A stretch of 62,231 nt of DNA from Actinomycetes bacterium (GCA_024280015.1 JAJRQY010000124.1:1-62231), one strand, 5' to 3'. Positions 1 to 9,187 are shown, counted from the stretch's first letter. Numbers and translations are program-made. Notes: generated by a model from the sequence alone, not told the origin.

Positions 1-105
1 ACCTTGGCAAACTTCGAAGCGCCACCGTTGGATGACGCGGTTCGTGAAGCAATGACGGATTTCGTGGACCGCAGAGTCTCCGAAGGTGGTGCAGCTCCTG
101 AGTAA
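1..105 (+). CDS. MttB-type (trimethylamine methyltransferase family) protein, C-terminal end only
   Basis: The open frame enters from the left edge and ends at a TAA at 103-105, leaving 34 residues. The tail contains FEAPPLDDAVREAM and DFVDRR, which resembles the conserved extreme C-terminus of MttB-family methyltransferases, where a P-P-L-D motif is followed by a short amphipathic helix. Family members demethylate trimethylamine or related quaternary amines. Most bacterial homologues lack pyrrolysine and act on betaines. The catalytic part is outside the window, so the substrate cannot be judged. A TetR-type regulator begins two bases after the stop and is probably co-transcribed. The assignment rests on a short tail only. 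Confidence 0.5.
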   Translation, partial: TLANFEAPPLDDAVREAMTDFVDRRVSEGGAAPE

Positions 106-106
106 C

Positions 107-745
107 ATGCGCCGGCCCGCCCAAACCAGGGTCACCCGTGACGATTGGATTGCTGCCGCCAGGCAAGCACTACGTCACACCCCCATCGACCAGCTCAAGG
201 TGTTGTCCCTGGCCAGCTCTCTCGATGTATCACGCTCCAGTTTCTACTGGTACTTCGCCGAACGTGAAGATCTGGTCGCGGAACTGCTGAAGATCTGGGT
301 TCGCAACACCAAATCAATCGTAGAACGGAGCAGGCGTAGCGCTCCGACCATCACCGCAGCCTGTCTCGGTGTCTTTGAGTGTTGGTCCGATGAATCTCTG
401 TTCGACTCATCACTGGACATGTCGGTTCGCGATTGGGCACGACGAGACACCAAGGTTGCCGCCAGATTCTCCGATGCCGACCAGGAACGACAGCAGGCCT
501 TGAGCAAGATGTTTGCCCAGCACGGGTTTAGTCAAACCGAAGCCTTGATTCGAGCACGGCTGCTTTATCACAGCCAGGTCGGCTACTACACAGTGGGGAC
601 GGCGGAAACCATGAGCACCCGGGTCTCCTATGCTCCCGACTACCTTCGAGCTATGACCGGCAAAGACCCGTCCCAAGAAGAATTGGATACCTTCCAACAG
701 TTCTTAACCACCCTCTCGACCGTCAGTTGGAGTTCCACCACCTAA
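107..745 (+). CDS. TetR/AcrR-family transcriptional regulator
   Basis: About 212 residues. The N-terminal helix-turn-helix is visible at roughly residues 12-55: DDWIAAARQAL, then LSLASSLDVSRSSFYWYF, then a run of charged residues typical of the TetR recognition helix and helix 4. The C-terminal half is helical and variable, as in ligand-binding TetR domains. The ATG at 107 is preferred over a start at 86 because it lies just after the stop of the MttB-like gene, which suggests co-transcription. It probably controls the neighbouring methyltransferase genes to the left. The ligand is unknown. Confidence 0.85.
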   Translation: MRRPAQTRVTRDDWIAAARQALRHTPIDQLKVLSLASSLDVSRSSFYWYFAEREDLVAELLKIWVRNTKSIVERSRRSAPTITAACLGVFECWSDESLFDSSLDMSVRDWARRDTKVAARFSDADQERQQALSKMFAQHGFSQTEALIRARLLYHSQVGYYTVGTAETMSTRVSYAPDYLRAMTGKDPSQEELDTFQQFLTTLSTVSWSSTT

Positions 746-777
746 AGAAAAATTCGTCAGAAACCGAAAGCTGTCTC

Positions 778-3270
778 ATGATCTTTACCAGGATTGCCGC
801 CACCCTGACATTCCTGATCGGAATACTGTTCATTCCCTCAGCAGCCAACGCGGCCACCGGCGGTGCCGTCATTCCTGGCCAGGCTCGCGCCGATGCCACC
901 CTGGACTCCATCGGCTTGTACTGGCCAATTCAGGGTGACGACAACCTGAACTCAACCATGGTGCTGGAGTACCGCCAAGCCGGATCAGCGACCTGGCAGC
1001 TGGCGGCTCCAGCTATGCGAGCCGAGCCGCTCACCGTAGCGAACGGCTCCATGCTCGGCCTGAACTATTGGGCCGCGAGTGCTCTTTTCTTGGAGCAGGG
1101 CACAAGCTATGAGTTACGAGCCACCATTACTGACCCCGACGGCGGCGGCACAACCACAACGCTCAACTCAGCCACAACGGCTAGCTTGACCAACGGTCAC
1201 ACCTTCGTCGATCGCTATGTCGCCCCCGGATCAGGGGGTGGCTCAGGCTCCGCCACCGACCCATTTCTCGGTCTACAAGCGGCCGCCGACGCGGCAGAAC
1301 CCGGCAATCGATTCATCGTGACCGCCGGAACCTATGATCCCTTCACGCTCACCACATCGGGCCAAGACGGGGCACCGATCGTGTTCACCAACCTTGGTGA
1401 TGTCAGCGACGTTGTCATCGATGGCGACGACATCAATAGTGGGGTCGTCACCATCGGCCGCTTTGACCGGATTACTAGTTACGTCTCGGTGTCAAACTTC
1501 ACCATCCGAAACGGTCGATGGGGAGTCGACGCCCAGAACACCCAATACCTGGACATCATCGGGAACTACATCACCGACGTTGGTTTCGGTGTGTACAACC
1601 GACGAGACAAAGATCAGGAACGTCACCAGGTTGTGTGCGACAACACCATCACCGGCCGCACCCCCTGGCCCGGATCTGGCATCCCCTCCGAGCGCGGTAT
1701 CGACCTTCGAGGCTGGGGTCACACGGTTTGCAACAACACGGTCAGCAACTTTGGTGACTGTGTCTCGGTGCAGCCATTCACTGGTCCGTCCTATGGCAAC
1801 GATGTCTATGGCAATGACGCCTCACGCTGTGTTGATGACGGGATTGAGGTCGACTACAACCAGGCCAACGTCCGGGTCTGGGCCAACCGCGTGGTGAATG
1901 CTCGCATGGGCGTCAGCATTCAGCCCATTCGTGGTGGGCCTGCCTATGTCCTGCGCAACGAGCTTGTGAATCTTGAGTCCAACTCGATCAAGATCAACAA
2001 CGATCCGTCCGGCTTTCTCATTGCTCACAACACTGCCATCAAGCTAAACAACGCCTTTGACGAAGGCAGCTCGGGGTGGACCAACGGCAGGCTTCGAAAC
2101 AATGCCTTGTTTGGGAATCGGTATGCCTTCGAACTCTCTTCGGTTTCGCCCAGCGGCTTTCGCGACTTCGACTACAACGGGTGGTCAACGACCCGAACTG
2201 GATCTGACCCCTGGTTCAAGTGGGAAAATATGCGCTACACCCGACTGGGTGACCTGCCTCCTGGGGTTGAAGATCATGGGGTTGAGTTGGCACTGAGCGA
2301 TCTGATGAACGCCTCGTTGCCGGTGGCTACCAGTATTGCCGTTGACCCGGACTCTGTTGACCTTCGGCCAAAGGCTGGATCCCCTCTTGTCAACGCCGGA
2401 CAGGTTCTTCCGAACATCAATGACCTCTGGGTGAGTGATGGCCAACCAGACCTCGGTGTCTACGAGCTAGGTCAGCCACTGACCACCTATGGTCCCGGAT
2501 CTGGGTTGGGCAATGGTGGCGGCAACGACGGCGAGCCAACTCCCAGGGCTGTGGAGGAGATGGCACGTAACCAACTATCCGATCAAGTGACGCGCCTCTA
2601 CCAGGCCTATTTGCAGCGCCCACCGGATGCCGCGGGCTTGGCCTACTGGCGCGCCGAGCGGGCATCGCCGACCGCATTGCAATCGATATCGGAGGTCTTC
2701 GCCGACTCTCCGGAGTTCCGTGCCCGCTACGGCCAGCTAAGCAACGCCCAGTTCGTCGATCTCATCTATGCCAACGTGTTGGACCGCGAACCTGACGTCG
2801 AAGGACGGGCCTACTGGAACACCCGACTGGAAACCGACTTGACTCGCGGCGGGCTCATGGTCGGCTTCAGCGAATCGGCTGAATTCGTCGCCAAGACCGG
2901 CACGGTTCGTCCCGCCACCATCACAGAGGGCAGGATCTGGCGACTGTACAAGGCTTACTTCCTTCGTGATGCGGAACAGGAAGGCTTCGACTACTGGCTG
3001 GCTCAATCTTCAGGGGGTCTCCTCCTACGCGAGATCTCTGACGAATTCGCCTTGTCTGATGAGTTCACCAGTCAATACGGACAGCTGACAGATGCCGAGT
3101 TCGTCGATCTTGTCTATCGCAATGTCCTGGATCGCTCGCCAGATCCATCTGGTCGAACATATTGGATCAGTCGGCTCGAATCTGGTCTCAACCGCGGCGA
3201 ACTGATGATCGGCTTCAGTGATTCAGTCGAGTTCGTTCTGAGTACCGACACTCTTCCATCGTCCAACTAG
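778..3270 (+). CDS. Secreted right-handed beta-helix protein with C-terminal DUF4214 repeats
   Basis: About 830 residues. The ATG at 778 begins a typical Sec signal peptide (IAATLTFLIGILF, then a cleavage region near AANAA). An earlier in-frame start at 727 would put 17 polar residues before the signal and is rejected. Residues roughly 60-130 resemble a fibronectin-like lead-in. Residues about 150-540 carry the Asn/Gly-rich repeated strands of a right-handed beta-helix of the pectate-lyase or chondroitinase-B type (for example IIGNYITDVGFGVYNR and VCNNTVSNFGD). After a Gly-rich linker (about 580-600) come four related units with the motif Y-x3-L-x-R-x-P-D-x2-G-x2-Y-W, that is, two DUF4214 domains. 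DUF4214 occurs in surface and S-layer-associated proteins; its function is not settled. The protein is probably a cell-surface polysaccharide-binding or polysaccharide-cleaving protein. No catalytic residues were identified. Confidence 0.8.
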   Translation: MIFTRIAATLTFLIGILFIPSAANAATGGAVIPGQARADATLDSIGLYWPIQGDDNLNSTMVLEYRQAGSATWQLAAPAMRAEPLTVANGSMLGLNYWAASALFLEQGTSYELRATITDPDGGGTTTTLNSATTASLTNGHTFVDRYVAPGSGGGSGSATDPFLGLQAAADAAEPGNRFIVTAGTYDPFTLTTSGQDGAPIVFTNLGDVSDVVIDGDDINSGVVTIGRFDRITSYVSVSNFTIRNGRWGVDAQNTQYLDIIGNYITDVGFGVYNRRDKDQERHQVVCDNTITGRTPWPGSGIPSERGIDLRGWGHTVCNNTVSNFGDCVSVQPFTGPSYGNDVYGNDASRCVDDGIEVDYNQANVRVWANRVVNARMGVSIQPIRGGPAYVLRNELVNLESNSIKINNDPSGFLIAHNTAIKLNNAFDEGSSGWTNGRLRNNALFGNRYAFELSSVSPSGFRDFDYNGWSTTRTGSDPWFKWENMRYTRLGDLPPGVEDHGVELALSDLMNASLPVATSIAVDPDSVDLRPKAGSPLVNAGQVLPNINDLWVSDGQPDLGVYELGQPLTTYGPGSGLGNGGGNDGEPTPRAVEEMARNQLSDQVTRLYQAYLQRPPDAAGLAYWRAERASPTALQSISEVFADSPEFRARYGQLSNAQFVDLIYANVLDREPDVEGRAYWNTRLETDLTRGGLMVGFSESAEFVAKTGTVRPATITEGRIWRLYKAYFLRDAEQEGFDYWLAQSSGGLLLREISDEFALSDEFTSQYGQLTDAEFVDLVYRNVLDRSPDPSGRTYWISRLESGLNRGELMIGFSDSVEFVLSTDTLPSSN

Positions 3271-3285
3271 GCCCCCAACAGCGGC

Positions 3286-4164
3286 TCACGGCCCCGAGAT
3301 CTTCATCCTGTCCATCGCTCGGCCACGACCAGCATCCGGAATCATTAGCACATGACCCGAGTTCGGTTCAGTTGCGAGGACCTCGCCAGACAGCTCGATG
3401 CTGGCACTAGTGATGTATAGCGTCATTAGGTCCGGCCCACCGAAGCAGCACGAAGTGGTCCGACTGGCACCGGTCGACAGCGTTTGCTCCAGCTGGCCGT
3501 CAGGAGCAAAGACCCGAATCACTCCTCCGTCCCAAAATCCCACCCAGATGTAGCCACGGGCATCCACGGCCAGCCCATCAGGCACACCATCAAAGCCAGA
3601 GAAGTCAGCCAGAATCTCAAACGCACCAAGAGCTCCGGTCTCCACGTCATAGGGCAGGTGATAGAGAACGCGGTCGGCACTGTCGATGAAGTACATGGTC
3701 TGGCCGTCCAAGGACCAGCCAATCCCGTTGGGAACGGTGAGCCCATTCTTCAACAATGTCACCGATCCGTTTTCGACCTGCCAGAGGTGAGCGGCACCAA
3801 GGGTCACGTCATCATCGAAGGATCCAACAATCAGCCGACCAGCAGGGTCGACCTGGCCGTCATTGGCCCGGGCATTGCCAGTCAGGGGCAAGCAAGCAAT
3901 CTCGTCTTCATTGCCGTTTTGACCGATCGCGACAATACGCGATCCAGCAGCACAAACCACTCGTCCATCGTCGCTCAGGACCACCGCCCCAACCGTCGAT
4001 TCGAACTGGTGAGCAATGCGGGCCGTCTCCTGATCGGGACTGGTCCACAGCTGCCCGCGGGTGATGTCCACCCACCAGAGGCACCGCTTCTTGTCGTCCC
4101 ACAAGGGGCCCTCAGCTAGCTCATGTCGGATGGGATAGGCGGCAATTGGTACAACGGAGGTCAC
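3286..4164 (-). CDS. SMP-30/gluconolactonase/LRE family lactonase
   Basis: About 292 residues with the six-bladed propeller signatures of the SMP-30 family. The first metal ligand lies in HELAEGPLWDD, the second region is the NGIGWSLDG segment, and the third is DGVPDGLAVDARGYIWVG. These supply the E, N and D ligands that bind a divalent metal in sugar lactonases. The enzyme would open a sugar 1,4- or 1,5-lactone to the acid. I prefer the GTG at 4162-4164 over the ATG at 4180-4182. On the minus strand a TAGTAT -10-like box ends seven bases before this GTG, which would make the mRNA leaderless, and the protein then begins just ahead of the first blade. It diverges from a hydrolase/SDR/dehydratase operon and probably supplies the lactonase step there. 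Confidence 0.85.
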   Translation of the reverse strand: MTSVVPIAAYPIRHELAEGPLWDDKKRCLWWVDITRGQLWTSPDQETARIAHQFESTVGAVVLSDDGRVVCAAGSRIVAIGQNGNEDEIACLPLTGNARANDGQVDPAGRLIVGSFDDDVTLGAAHLWQVENGSVTLLKNGLTVPNGIGWSLDGQTMYFIDSADRVLYHLPYDVETGALGAFEILADFSGFDGVPDGLAVDARGYIWVGFWDGGVIRVFAPDGQLEQTLSTGASRTTSCCFGGPDLMTLYITSASIELSGEVLATEPNSGHVLMIPDAGRGRAMDRMKISGP

Positions 4165-4167
4165 AGG

Positions 4168-4216
4168 GGGAATACTATGCAATCGCTTGACGGTGCAATC
4201 GCTTGACGGTATTCCC
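4168..4216. promoter_or_regulatory. Repeat-rich divergent control region
   Basis: A perfect 16-base tandem repeat (GCAATCGCTTGACGGT at 4179-4194 and 4195-4210) sits inside an inverted repeat GGGAATAC (4168-4175) / GTATTCCC (4209-4216). Each repeat carries a TTGACG -35-like box on the plus strand. A looser 14-base direct repeat continues to about 4232 (GACGGTATTCCCT / GACCGTATTCGCT). On the minus strand TAGTAT forms a possible -10 for the lactonase gene. The layout suggests a regulator-binding region serving both directions. The regulator is unknown. Confidence 0.5.
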
Positions 4217-4296
4217 TCGACCGTATTCGCTCAACTGCGTTCCTCCAGGACTGAACAGAGACCCATGCCCAGCACACGATCCAGATCGATCTGCCA

Positions 4297-5712
4297 ATGA
4301 CGACCGAAGTTGGAGCGACGGTCAACACACCATCCTTTACCGGCCAAGCCGGAGTAGCCCGGCGAGACGTCACTCCCCCGGTTGGTATCCGCAACCGGCT
4401 GTGGGGACTGGCCGAGACCGACGTGTCCCAAGGCGTCCACCGACCCTTAACTCTGACCGTCATTGCCCTGTCCACCGCCCAGAAGGCAAGCGACCAGCAA
4501 GCAAGCGTCCAGGAACGCCCGCTGCTACTGATCAGTATTGATGCTTCTTGGTGGCAAAGCTCAGCCGACGAGTGGGCCCTGCGCTCCACTATTCTCGATG
4601 CCCTCGAATTGGATCCTGATCAGCTGCTGGTATCACTCACCCACACCCATGCTGGTGCATCGCTCGGGTCCGGCGAAGCCGACCTCGATGGTGGTCACCT
4701 GATCCCCCCCTATCTCCAGGCGCTGGCCGAGGCAGGAGTTTCAGCTGGAACTGAAGCCCTGGCCAACCTGGCCCCTGCGACCCTGGATTGGGCCATCGGA
4801 TCTTGTTCGCTAGCTGCCAACCGAGAGTTGGACGCGGGTGATCGAATGCTGGTGGGTTACAACCCGGAGAAGACGGCTGATGACACCGTCACCATTGGCC
4901 GCATCACGAATGACAACGGCACGACTATTGGCACCCTGGTCAACTACGCCTGCCACCCAACAACACTGGCCTGGGATAACCACCTGATTTCGCCCGACTA
5001 TGTCGGAGGCATGCGCGAAGTCATTGAAGATCAGACTGGATCTCCGTGCGCCTTCTTGCAAGGAGCCTCGGGTGACCTGGCCCCTCGCCACCAATACGTC
5101 GGGGACGTCGAAGTAGCTGACCGCAACGGTCGATCGCTTGGTTATGCCGCGCTTGCCGCCTTGCAGGCCCTCCCTCCAGCGGGCTCAACCCTGACCCTGA
5201 CTGGCTCGGCCGAATCGGGGGCTCCCCTTGCCATCTGGGAACCCAAACCAGTGGAGGGCAACACCGTGCTTCAGTCATTGCATGAGTCGGTAACCCTGGA
5301 GGCCCAGAAGAAACCAACCTTGGATCAGCTGCGCAAACGTTGGGAAGGTATCGACGCAAAGAGCCTGGAAGAGAGGTTGCGGCGAGCCGAACACACCCTG
5401 GCTGAGATGAGCGATGATCCCACTCTGGAGCATCCGGTTTGGGCTTGGCAGATTGGCGATGGTTTCTTGATTGCTCATCCCGGCGAAGCCTTCGCTGTCT
5501 TCCAAGAGAACCTCCGAAGTCGCTTTGCTGACCACCCAGTGGTTGTGATGAACCTGACCAACGGGCCGGGCTCGCACTATCTGCCTCCCAACGAGGTGTA
5601 TGAGCGCAGGGGCTATGCCGCCTGGGCTTCCAAGGTTGCCGCCGGGTCACTGGAACGGCTGGAAGAACATGCCGCTGACCTGCTCACCCGATTGGGACAA
5701 GATGCCGCCTGA
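4297..5712 (+). CDS. Neutral/alkaline ceramidase-like hydrolase, cytoplasmic
   Basis: About 471 residues. The opening GQAGVARRDVTPPVG, the metal-ligand segment SLTHTHAGASLG, the second NYACHPTTL and the loop FLQGASGDLAPR match the N-terminal zinc-hydrolase domain of neutral ceramidases and their many uncharacterised bacterial relatives. There is no signal peptide and the C-terminal immunoglobulin-like domain of true ceramidases is missing or much reduced, so a lipid substrate is doubtful. Many such proteins sit in sugar-degradation clusters. It is first in an operon with an SDR (11-base overlap), an enolase-family dehydratase and a second SDR, so a role on a sugar ester or amide is plausible. 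Family membership is fairly secure; the substrate is inference. Confidence 0.7.
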   Translation: MTTEVGATVNTPSFTGQAGVARRDVTPPVGIRNRLWGLAETDVSQGVHRPLTLTVIALSTAQKASDQQASVQERPLLLISIDASWWQSSADEWALRSTILDALELDPDQLLVSLTHTHAGASLGSGEADLDGGHLIPPYLQALAEAGVSAGTEALANLAPATLDWAIGSCSLAANRELDAGDRMLVGYNPEKTADDTVTIGRITNDNGTTIGTLVNYACHPTTLAWDNHLISPDYVGGMREVIEDQTGSPCAFLQGASGDLAPRHQYVGDVEVADRNGRSLGYAALAALQALPPAGSTLTLTGSAESGAPLAIWEPKPVEGNTVLQSLHESVTLEAQKKPTLDQLRKRWEGIDAKSLEERLRRAEHTLAEMSDDPTLEHPVWAWQIGDGFLIAHPGEAFAVFQENLRSRFADHPVVVMNLTNGPGSHYLPPNEVYERRGYAAWASKVAAGSLERLEEHAADLLTRLGQDAA

Positions 5713-6544
5713 TCCAGACAACGAAGGCACCACGACATCTTCGCTTACCCAGTCCCTCAACTCCAAACAATCGACACAGCCAGCACCAACTGCCATCGTC
5801 ACTGGTGGCAGCCAGGGACTGGGTCGAACCATTGGTGAGCATCTGGTCGATGAGGGGTACCGGGTCATTTCCACCGACCTGCATGACGGCGGCCTGCCTC
5901 GTTTTGATGGCTCATCGACCGATGTGGGATTGTCCTGGCTTGAGCTTGATGTCACCAATCACGCCCAGGTCCGTGATGTCTTTGATCAAATCTCCCAGCA
6001 GTGTGGTGGCATCGACGCTGTGGTCGCCAATGCCGGCATCCAACGCCACCGAGCCCTGGTCGACCTCTCATGGGAGGAGTGGTCAGCTGTCATTGACGTG
6101 AACCTGCACGGCGTCTTCTCCACCATCCAGGCCGCAGGTCGAAACATGCTGGCCACTGGTGGGGGCAGCATCGTCGCCATCTCTTCGGTGTCTGCCCGTG
6201 GCTCTGCCGGACGAGCCCCGTACTCCACCAGCAAGGCAGCCATCATTGGTCTGGTTTCCACTGCGGCTGGTGAATGGGCCGCTCAAGGGGTGCGGGTCAA
6301 CGCGGTTGCCCCCGGCTATATCGATACTGGAGTCCTGCGGGATGGGGTCGCCGCTGGAACCCTGGATATGGACGTGATCATGAACCGTATTCCCGCCAAC
6401 CGGTTAGCCCAACCAACCGAGATCGCTCAAACCGTTGGCTTCTTGTTGTCTCAGCAGTCCTCCTACATCACTGGTCAGACCCTCTATATCGACGGCGGAT
6501 TCATGATCGACTACGGCATTCCTCTGGCCAAGAAGCCCGACTGA
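5702..6544 (+). CDS. Short-chain dehydrogenase/reductase (SDR)
   Basis: About 280 residues. A Ser/Thr/Gln-rich extension of about 28 residues precedes the Rossmann fold. The NAD(P)-binding motif is TGGSQGLG, the NAG motif is in VVANAGIQ, the active-site Ser is in VAISSVSARG and the catalytic pair is YSTSK. The segment after it (VRVNAVAPGYIDT) and the C-terminal YITGQTLYIDGG are typical of classical SDRs. The ATG at 5702 overlaps the preceding stop by 11 bases, which points to translational coupling. In this cluster it is a candidate sugar dehydrogenase producing the lactone opened by the divergent SMP-30 enzyme. The substrate is inferred from context only. Confidence 0.85.
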   Translation: MPPDPDNEGTTTSSLTQSLNSKQSTQPAPTAIVTGGSQGLGRTIGEHLVDEGYRVISTDLHDGGLPRFDGSSTDVGLSWLELDVTNHAQVRDVFDQISQQCGGIDAVVANAGIQRHRALVDLSWEEWSAVIDVNLHGVFSTIQAAGRNMLATGGGSIVAISSVSARGSAGRAPYSTSKAAIIGLVSTAAGEWAAQGVRVNAVAPGYIDTGVLRDGVAAGTLDMDVIMNRIPANRLAQPTEIAQTVGFLLSQQSSYITGQTLYIDGGFMIDYGIPLAKKPD

Positions 6545-6567
6545 TCCGGCCGAGGGCACTTCATCAC

Positions 6568-7662
6568 GTGACGACAGCAACCATCACCAAGATCGCGGCA
6601 ACCAACGTCGTCCTCGACCTCCCCCAGGCCTTGCATCTGGGAGCCATGACCGTGCACCGACGCGAGTACACCCTGATTCAGGTTGAAAGCTCTGACGGAT
6701 TCGTCGGCAAGGCCTATTGCCTGTCTCGCGAAGCCCCAATGGTTGAGATCATCGACCGATTGCTCAGCCCCCATGTCCTGGGCATGGCTGTAAATGATGT
6801 TGCCGCCACCTGGGACAAGGCCTACCGAGGCAGTGCCATTGTTGGTCGGGTCGGCTTAGTGGTCCGTGCCCTCGGTTTGCTGGATATGGCGCTGTGGGAT
6901 CTTGCAGCCCAGCAACAAGAACTGCCTCTCTGGCAGATGCTTGGAACCGGTGACCAGCCCCGCAAGGCCCTGCTGGTTTCCGCCTATCCAACCAGTGGAC
7001 GAGCAGCCAGCGACATCGCTCAGGATGTGCTGGATCATGCCCAGCAAGGTTGGAAGACACTCAAGATCGCTCGGTCGGCTGATACCGGGCTGATGCGTGA
7101 AGTCTTGTCCATCCTGGACCAGTCCCTGGCTCCCGATTGTGAACTTATTGTCGACGTCGGCTTTGGCTGGCCCGATGCGGAGGCTGCGTTGACCGAGCTG
7201 GCGGCGTGGGGAACCCCCAGGCTTGGCTGGCTGGAAGATCCCCTGCTTCCCGAGGACATTTGTGGCTGTGCTCACATCCGCAGTGAAACGGGGATGGCCA
7301 TTGGAATTGGGGACGAGGTCACTGACCCGTCCCTGTTTGATCGATACATCGAAGCCGATGCCGTTGATGTTGCCCGGATCGATGTTGTCGCCCTGGGCGG
7401 CATCACTCCCTCGATGAAGCTGCTCCCTCGTTTGCGGGATGCTGGTCTACGGGTTTCCAGCCATGTGAGTCCCGAAGCCAGTGTGCACCTTGGTGTCGAG
7501 GTCGAAACCTTCGATCGTTCGCCGGCGGGCAATCCGTACGATCCATCGCCAACCTTGATTTCTGGCGGACCAACGTTCCTTGATGGCTTCGCCCGACCAC
7601 CATCCAGCCCTGGCCTCGGATTTGAGTTCGCACCGGACACCTTCAAGAAAGAGGAGCAATGA
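6568..7662 (+). CDS. Enolase-superfamily (mandelate racemase/muconate lactonizing) enzyme, probable sugar-acid dehydratase
   Basis: About 364 residues, the usual size of the family. Residues 1-120 form the capping domain (REYTLIQVESSDGFVGKAYC). The barrel carries the catalytic Lys in WKTLKIARS, the three metal ligands in IVDVGFGW, WLEDPLLPED and GIGDEVTDP, and the general-acid His in RVSSHVSPEAS. That His suggests the mandelate racemase subgroup, which includes fuconate, rhamnonate and other sugar-acid dehydratases. The GTG at 6568 is chosen because a longer frame to 6274 runs inside the upstream SDR and encodes no family-like sequence. The gene overlaps the following SDR by four bases. Confidence 0.85.
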   Translation: MTTATITKIAATNVVLDLPQALHLGAMTVHRREYTLIQVESSDGFVGKAYCLSREAPMVEIIDRLLSPHVLGMAVNDVAATWDKAYRGSAIVGRVGLVVRALGLLDMALWDLAAQQQELPLWQMLGTGDQPRKALLVSAYPTSGRAASDIAQDVLDHAQQGWKTLKIARSADTGLMREVLSILDQSLAPDCELIVDVGFGWPDAEAALTELAAWGTPRLGWLEDPLLPEDICGCAHIRSETGMAIGIGDEVTDPSLFDRYIEADAVDVARIDVVALGGITPSMKLLPRLRDAGLRVSSHVSPEASVHLGVEVETFDRSPAGNPYDPSPTLISGGPTFLDGFARPPSSPGLGFEFAPDTFKKEEQ

Positions 7663-8405
7663 GCATGAACACCGCTGTGGTGACAGGATGCGGCCAAGGC
7701 ATCGGCCGAGGAATCGCCGAGAAGTTGACCGAGAAAGGTTGGGCCGTCGTTGGCATCGACCTGACCGAAGAGTCAGCCGAACCGGCCAACGCCTATTGCC
7801 AACATGTCATCGTTGGCGACGTAGCCGAGCGAGCAACCCATGACCGGGCAGCCGAAGCGGCCCGAAGTCTTGGCCCACTCACTGGCTGGGTCAACAATGC
7901 GGGAATCACCCGCCACACCCTCCTCAGTGCCCTGGACGAAGAGACAACCCGAGCCATCATGGAAACCAACGGCTACGGCTATTTGTGGGGCACCGCCGCT
8001 GCGGTAGAGAACTTCGTTGATCAGGATGTCGCTGGTGCCATTGTCAATATCGGCTCGATCCATGGTCGAGCCAGTGCGGCCCATCATGCGGTGTATGAGT
8101 TCACCAAGGGAGGCATCGAGGCGCTGACCCGGGCCACCGCGGTTTCGCACGGAGCCCAAGGTATTCGAGCCAACACGGTGGCACCCGGTGGGGTGATGAC
8201 GCCTCACCTGAAAGCATCGATTGCCAGCTCAGCCGATCCTGAAGCCTTGGAGCAGGCGCTGAAGAAGGGGCCACCATTGGCCCGAATTGCCGAGCCAGTT
8301 GAGATCGCCAACGTGGTTGCCTTCTTGCTGTCGGACGAGGCGTCCTATGTCACCGGCGAATCCATTGGCGTCGACGGCGGCTGGTCCGCCGCCTTCGGCC
8401 AGTAG
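7659..8405 (+). CDS. Short-chain dehydrogenase/reductase (SDR)
   Basis: About 248 residues. The cofactor motif is TGCGQGIGRG, the NAG motif WVNNAGITRH, the active-site Ser follows IVNIGSIHG, and the catalytic pair is YEFTK. The C-terminal end has the usual YVTGESIGVDGGW. Its start ATG overlaps the dehydratase stop (ATGA), so the two are translationally coupled. Downstream of a sugar-acid dehydratase an SDR often oxidises the 2-keto-3-deoxy acid, as in the L-fucose pathway. That role is an inference from gene order. Confidence 0.85.
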   Translation: MSMNTAVVTGCGQGIGRGIAEKLTEKGWAVVGIDLTEESAEPANAYCQHVIVGDVAERATHDRAAEAARSLGPLTGWVNNAGITRHTLLSALDEETTRAIMETNGYGYLWGTAAAVENFVDQDVAGAIVNIGSIHGRASAAHHAVYEFTKGGIEALTRATAVSHGAQGIRANTVAPGGVMTPHLKASIASSADPEALEQALKKGPPLARIAEPVEIANVVAFLLSDEASYVTGESIGVDGGWSAAFGQ

Positions 8406-8437
8406 CCGGTATCAAACCTCCGTCGCGAGTGGCGCGT

Positions 8438-9187
8438 TCAGTCGATTCGGACTCCGCCGTTGACGTCGTAGGTTGAACCGGTCACGAATGAGGCCTTCTC
8501 CGACGCCAGGCTGGAAACAATCCAGGCCGTTTCTTCTGCCGTACCAAAGCGACCCAGCGGGATAGCAGCAGTCAACGCATCACGGGGCTCCCCAACCAGA
8601 TGGTCAGTGATGCGACTCACCACTGGCCCGGGACAAACCGCGTTCACTCGGATGCCTTCGCCCGCTAGCAGGCGAGCAAAACTCTTGGTGATTGCCAGAA
8701 TGGCGGCCTTGCTAGCGGCATAGTGAATGCCGGTCCTAAGTGCTCCTTGCTGGGCGGCAACCGAGGAGATGTTGACCACACTCCGGTCAACTCCTTCTTC
8801 CGATGCTCGCAACAGCGGCAAAGCAGCTCGGGTAAGCAAGAACGTGCCCCGAGCATTGGTCTCCAGAACACTGTCCCACTCGTCAATCTCGATGTCGTCA
8901 TAGGACCGATACGGGCAGACCCCACCATTGTTGATGAGGACCTGCAGGCTGTCCCACTCCTTGTCGACCTCCTCGATCAGACCCTGGATCGATTCGGGCT
9001 GGCCCAGGTCAAGACGAGAGATATGCACGGGAACTTCATGGCTCACACACCGGTCAGCAACCCCGGTCGCACCGGCCTCGTCATTGGCCCAGGTCAGCCA
9101 GACGGCATAACCCTCACTGGCCAACATCTCTGCGGTAGCCGCTCCAATTCCCGAACTAGCGCCAGTGACAATCGCACGTCTCAACAT
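8438..9187 (-). CDS. Short-chain dehydrogenase/reductase (3-oxoacyl-ACP reductase-like)
   Basis: About 249 residues. It has TGASSGIGAA, the NNGG variant of the NAG motif (LINNGGVCPY), the active-site Ser in VNISSVAAQQG, the YAASK pair and the terminal FVTGSTYDVNGG. It is convergent with the preceding operon (33-base gap) and seems to be transcribed alone. Within the family it is closest in style to FabG-like or glucose dehydrogenase-like enzymes. The substrate is unknown. Confidence 0.8.
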   Translation of the reverse strand: MLRRAIVTGASSGIGAATAEMLASEGYAVWLTWANDEAGATGVADRCVSHEVPVHISRLDLGQPESIQGLIEEVDKEWDSLQVLINNGGVCPYRSYDDIEIDEWDSVLETNARGTFLLTRAALPLLRASEEGVDRSVVNISSVAAQQGALRTGIHYAASKAAILAITKSFARLLAGEGIRVNAVCPGPVVSRITDHLVGEPRDALTAAIPLGRFGTAEETAWIVSSLASEKASFVTGSTYDVNGGVRID

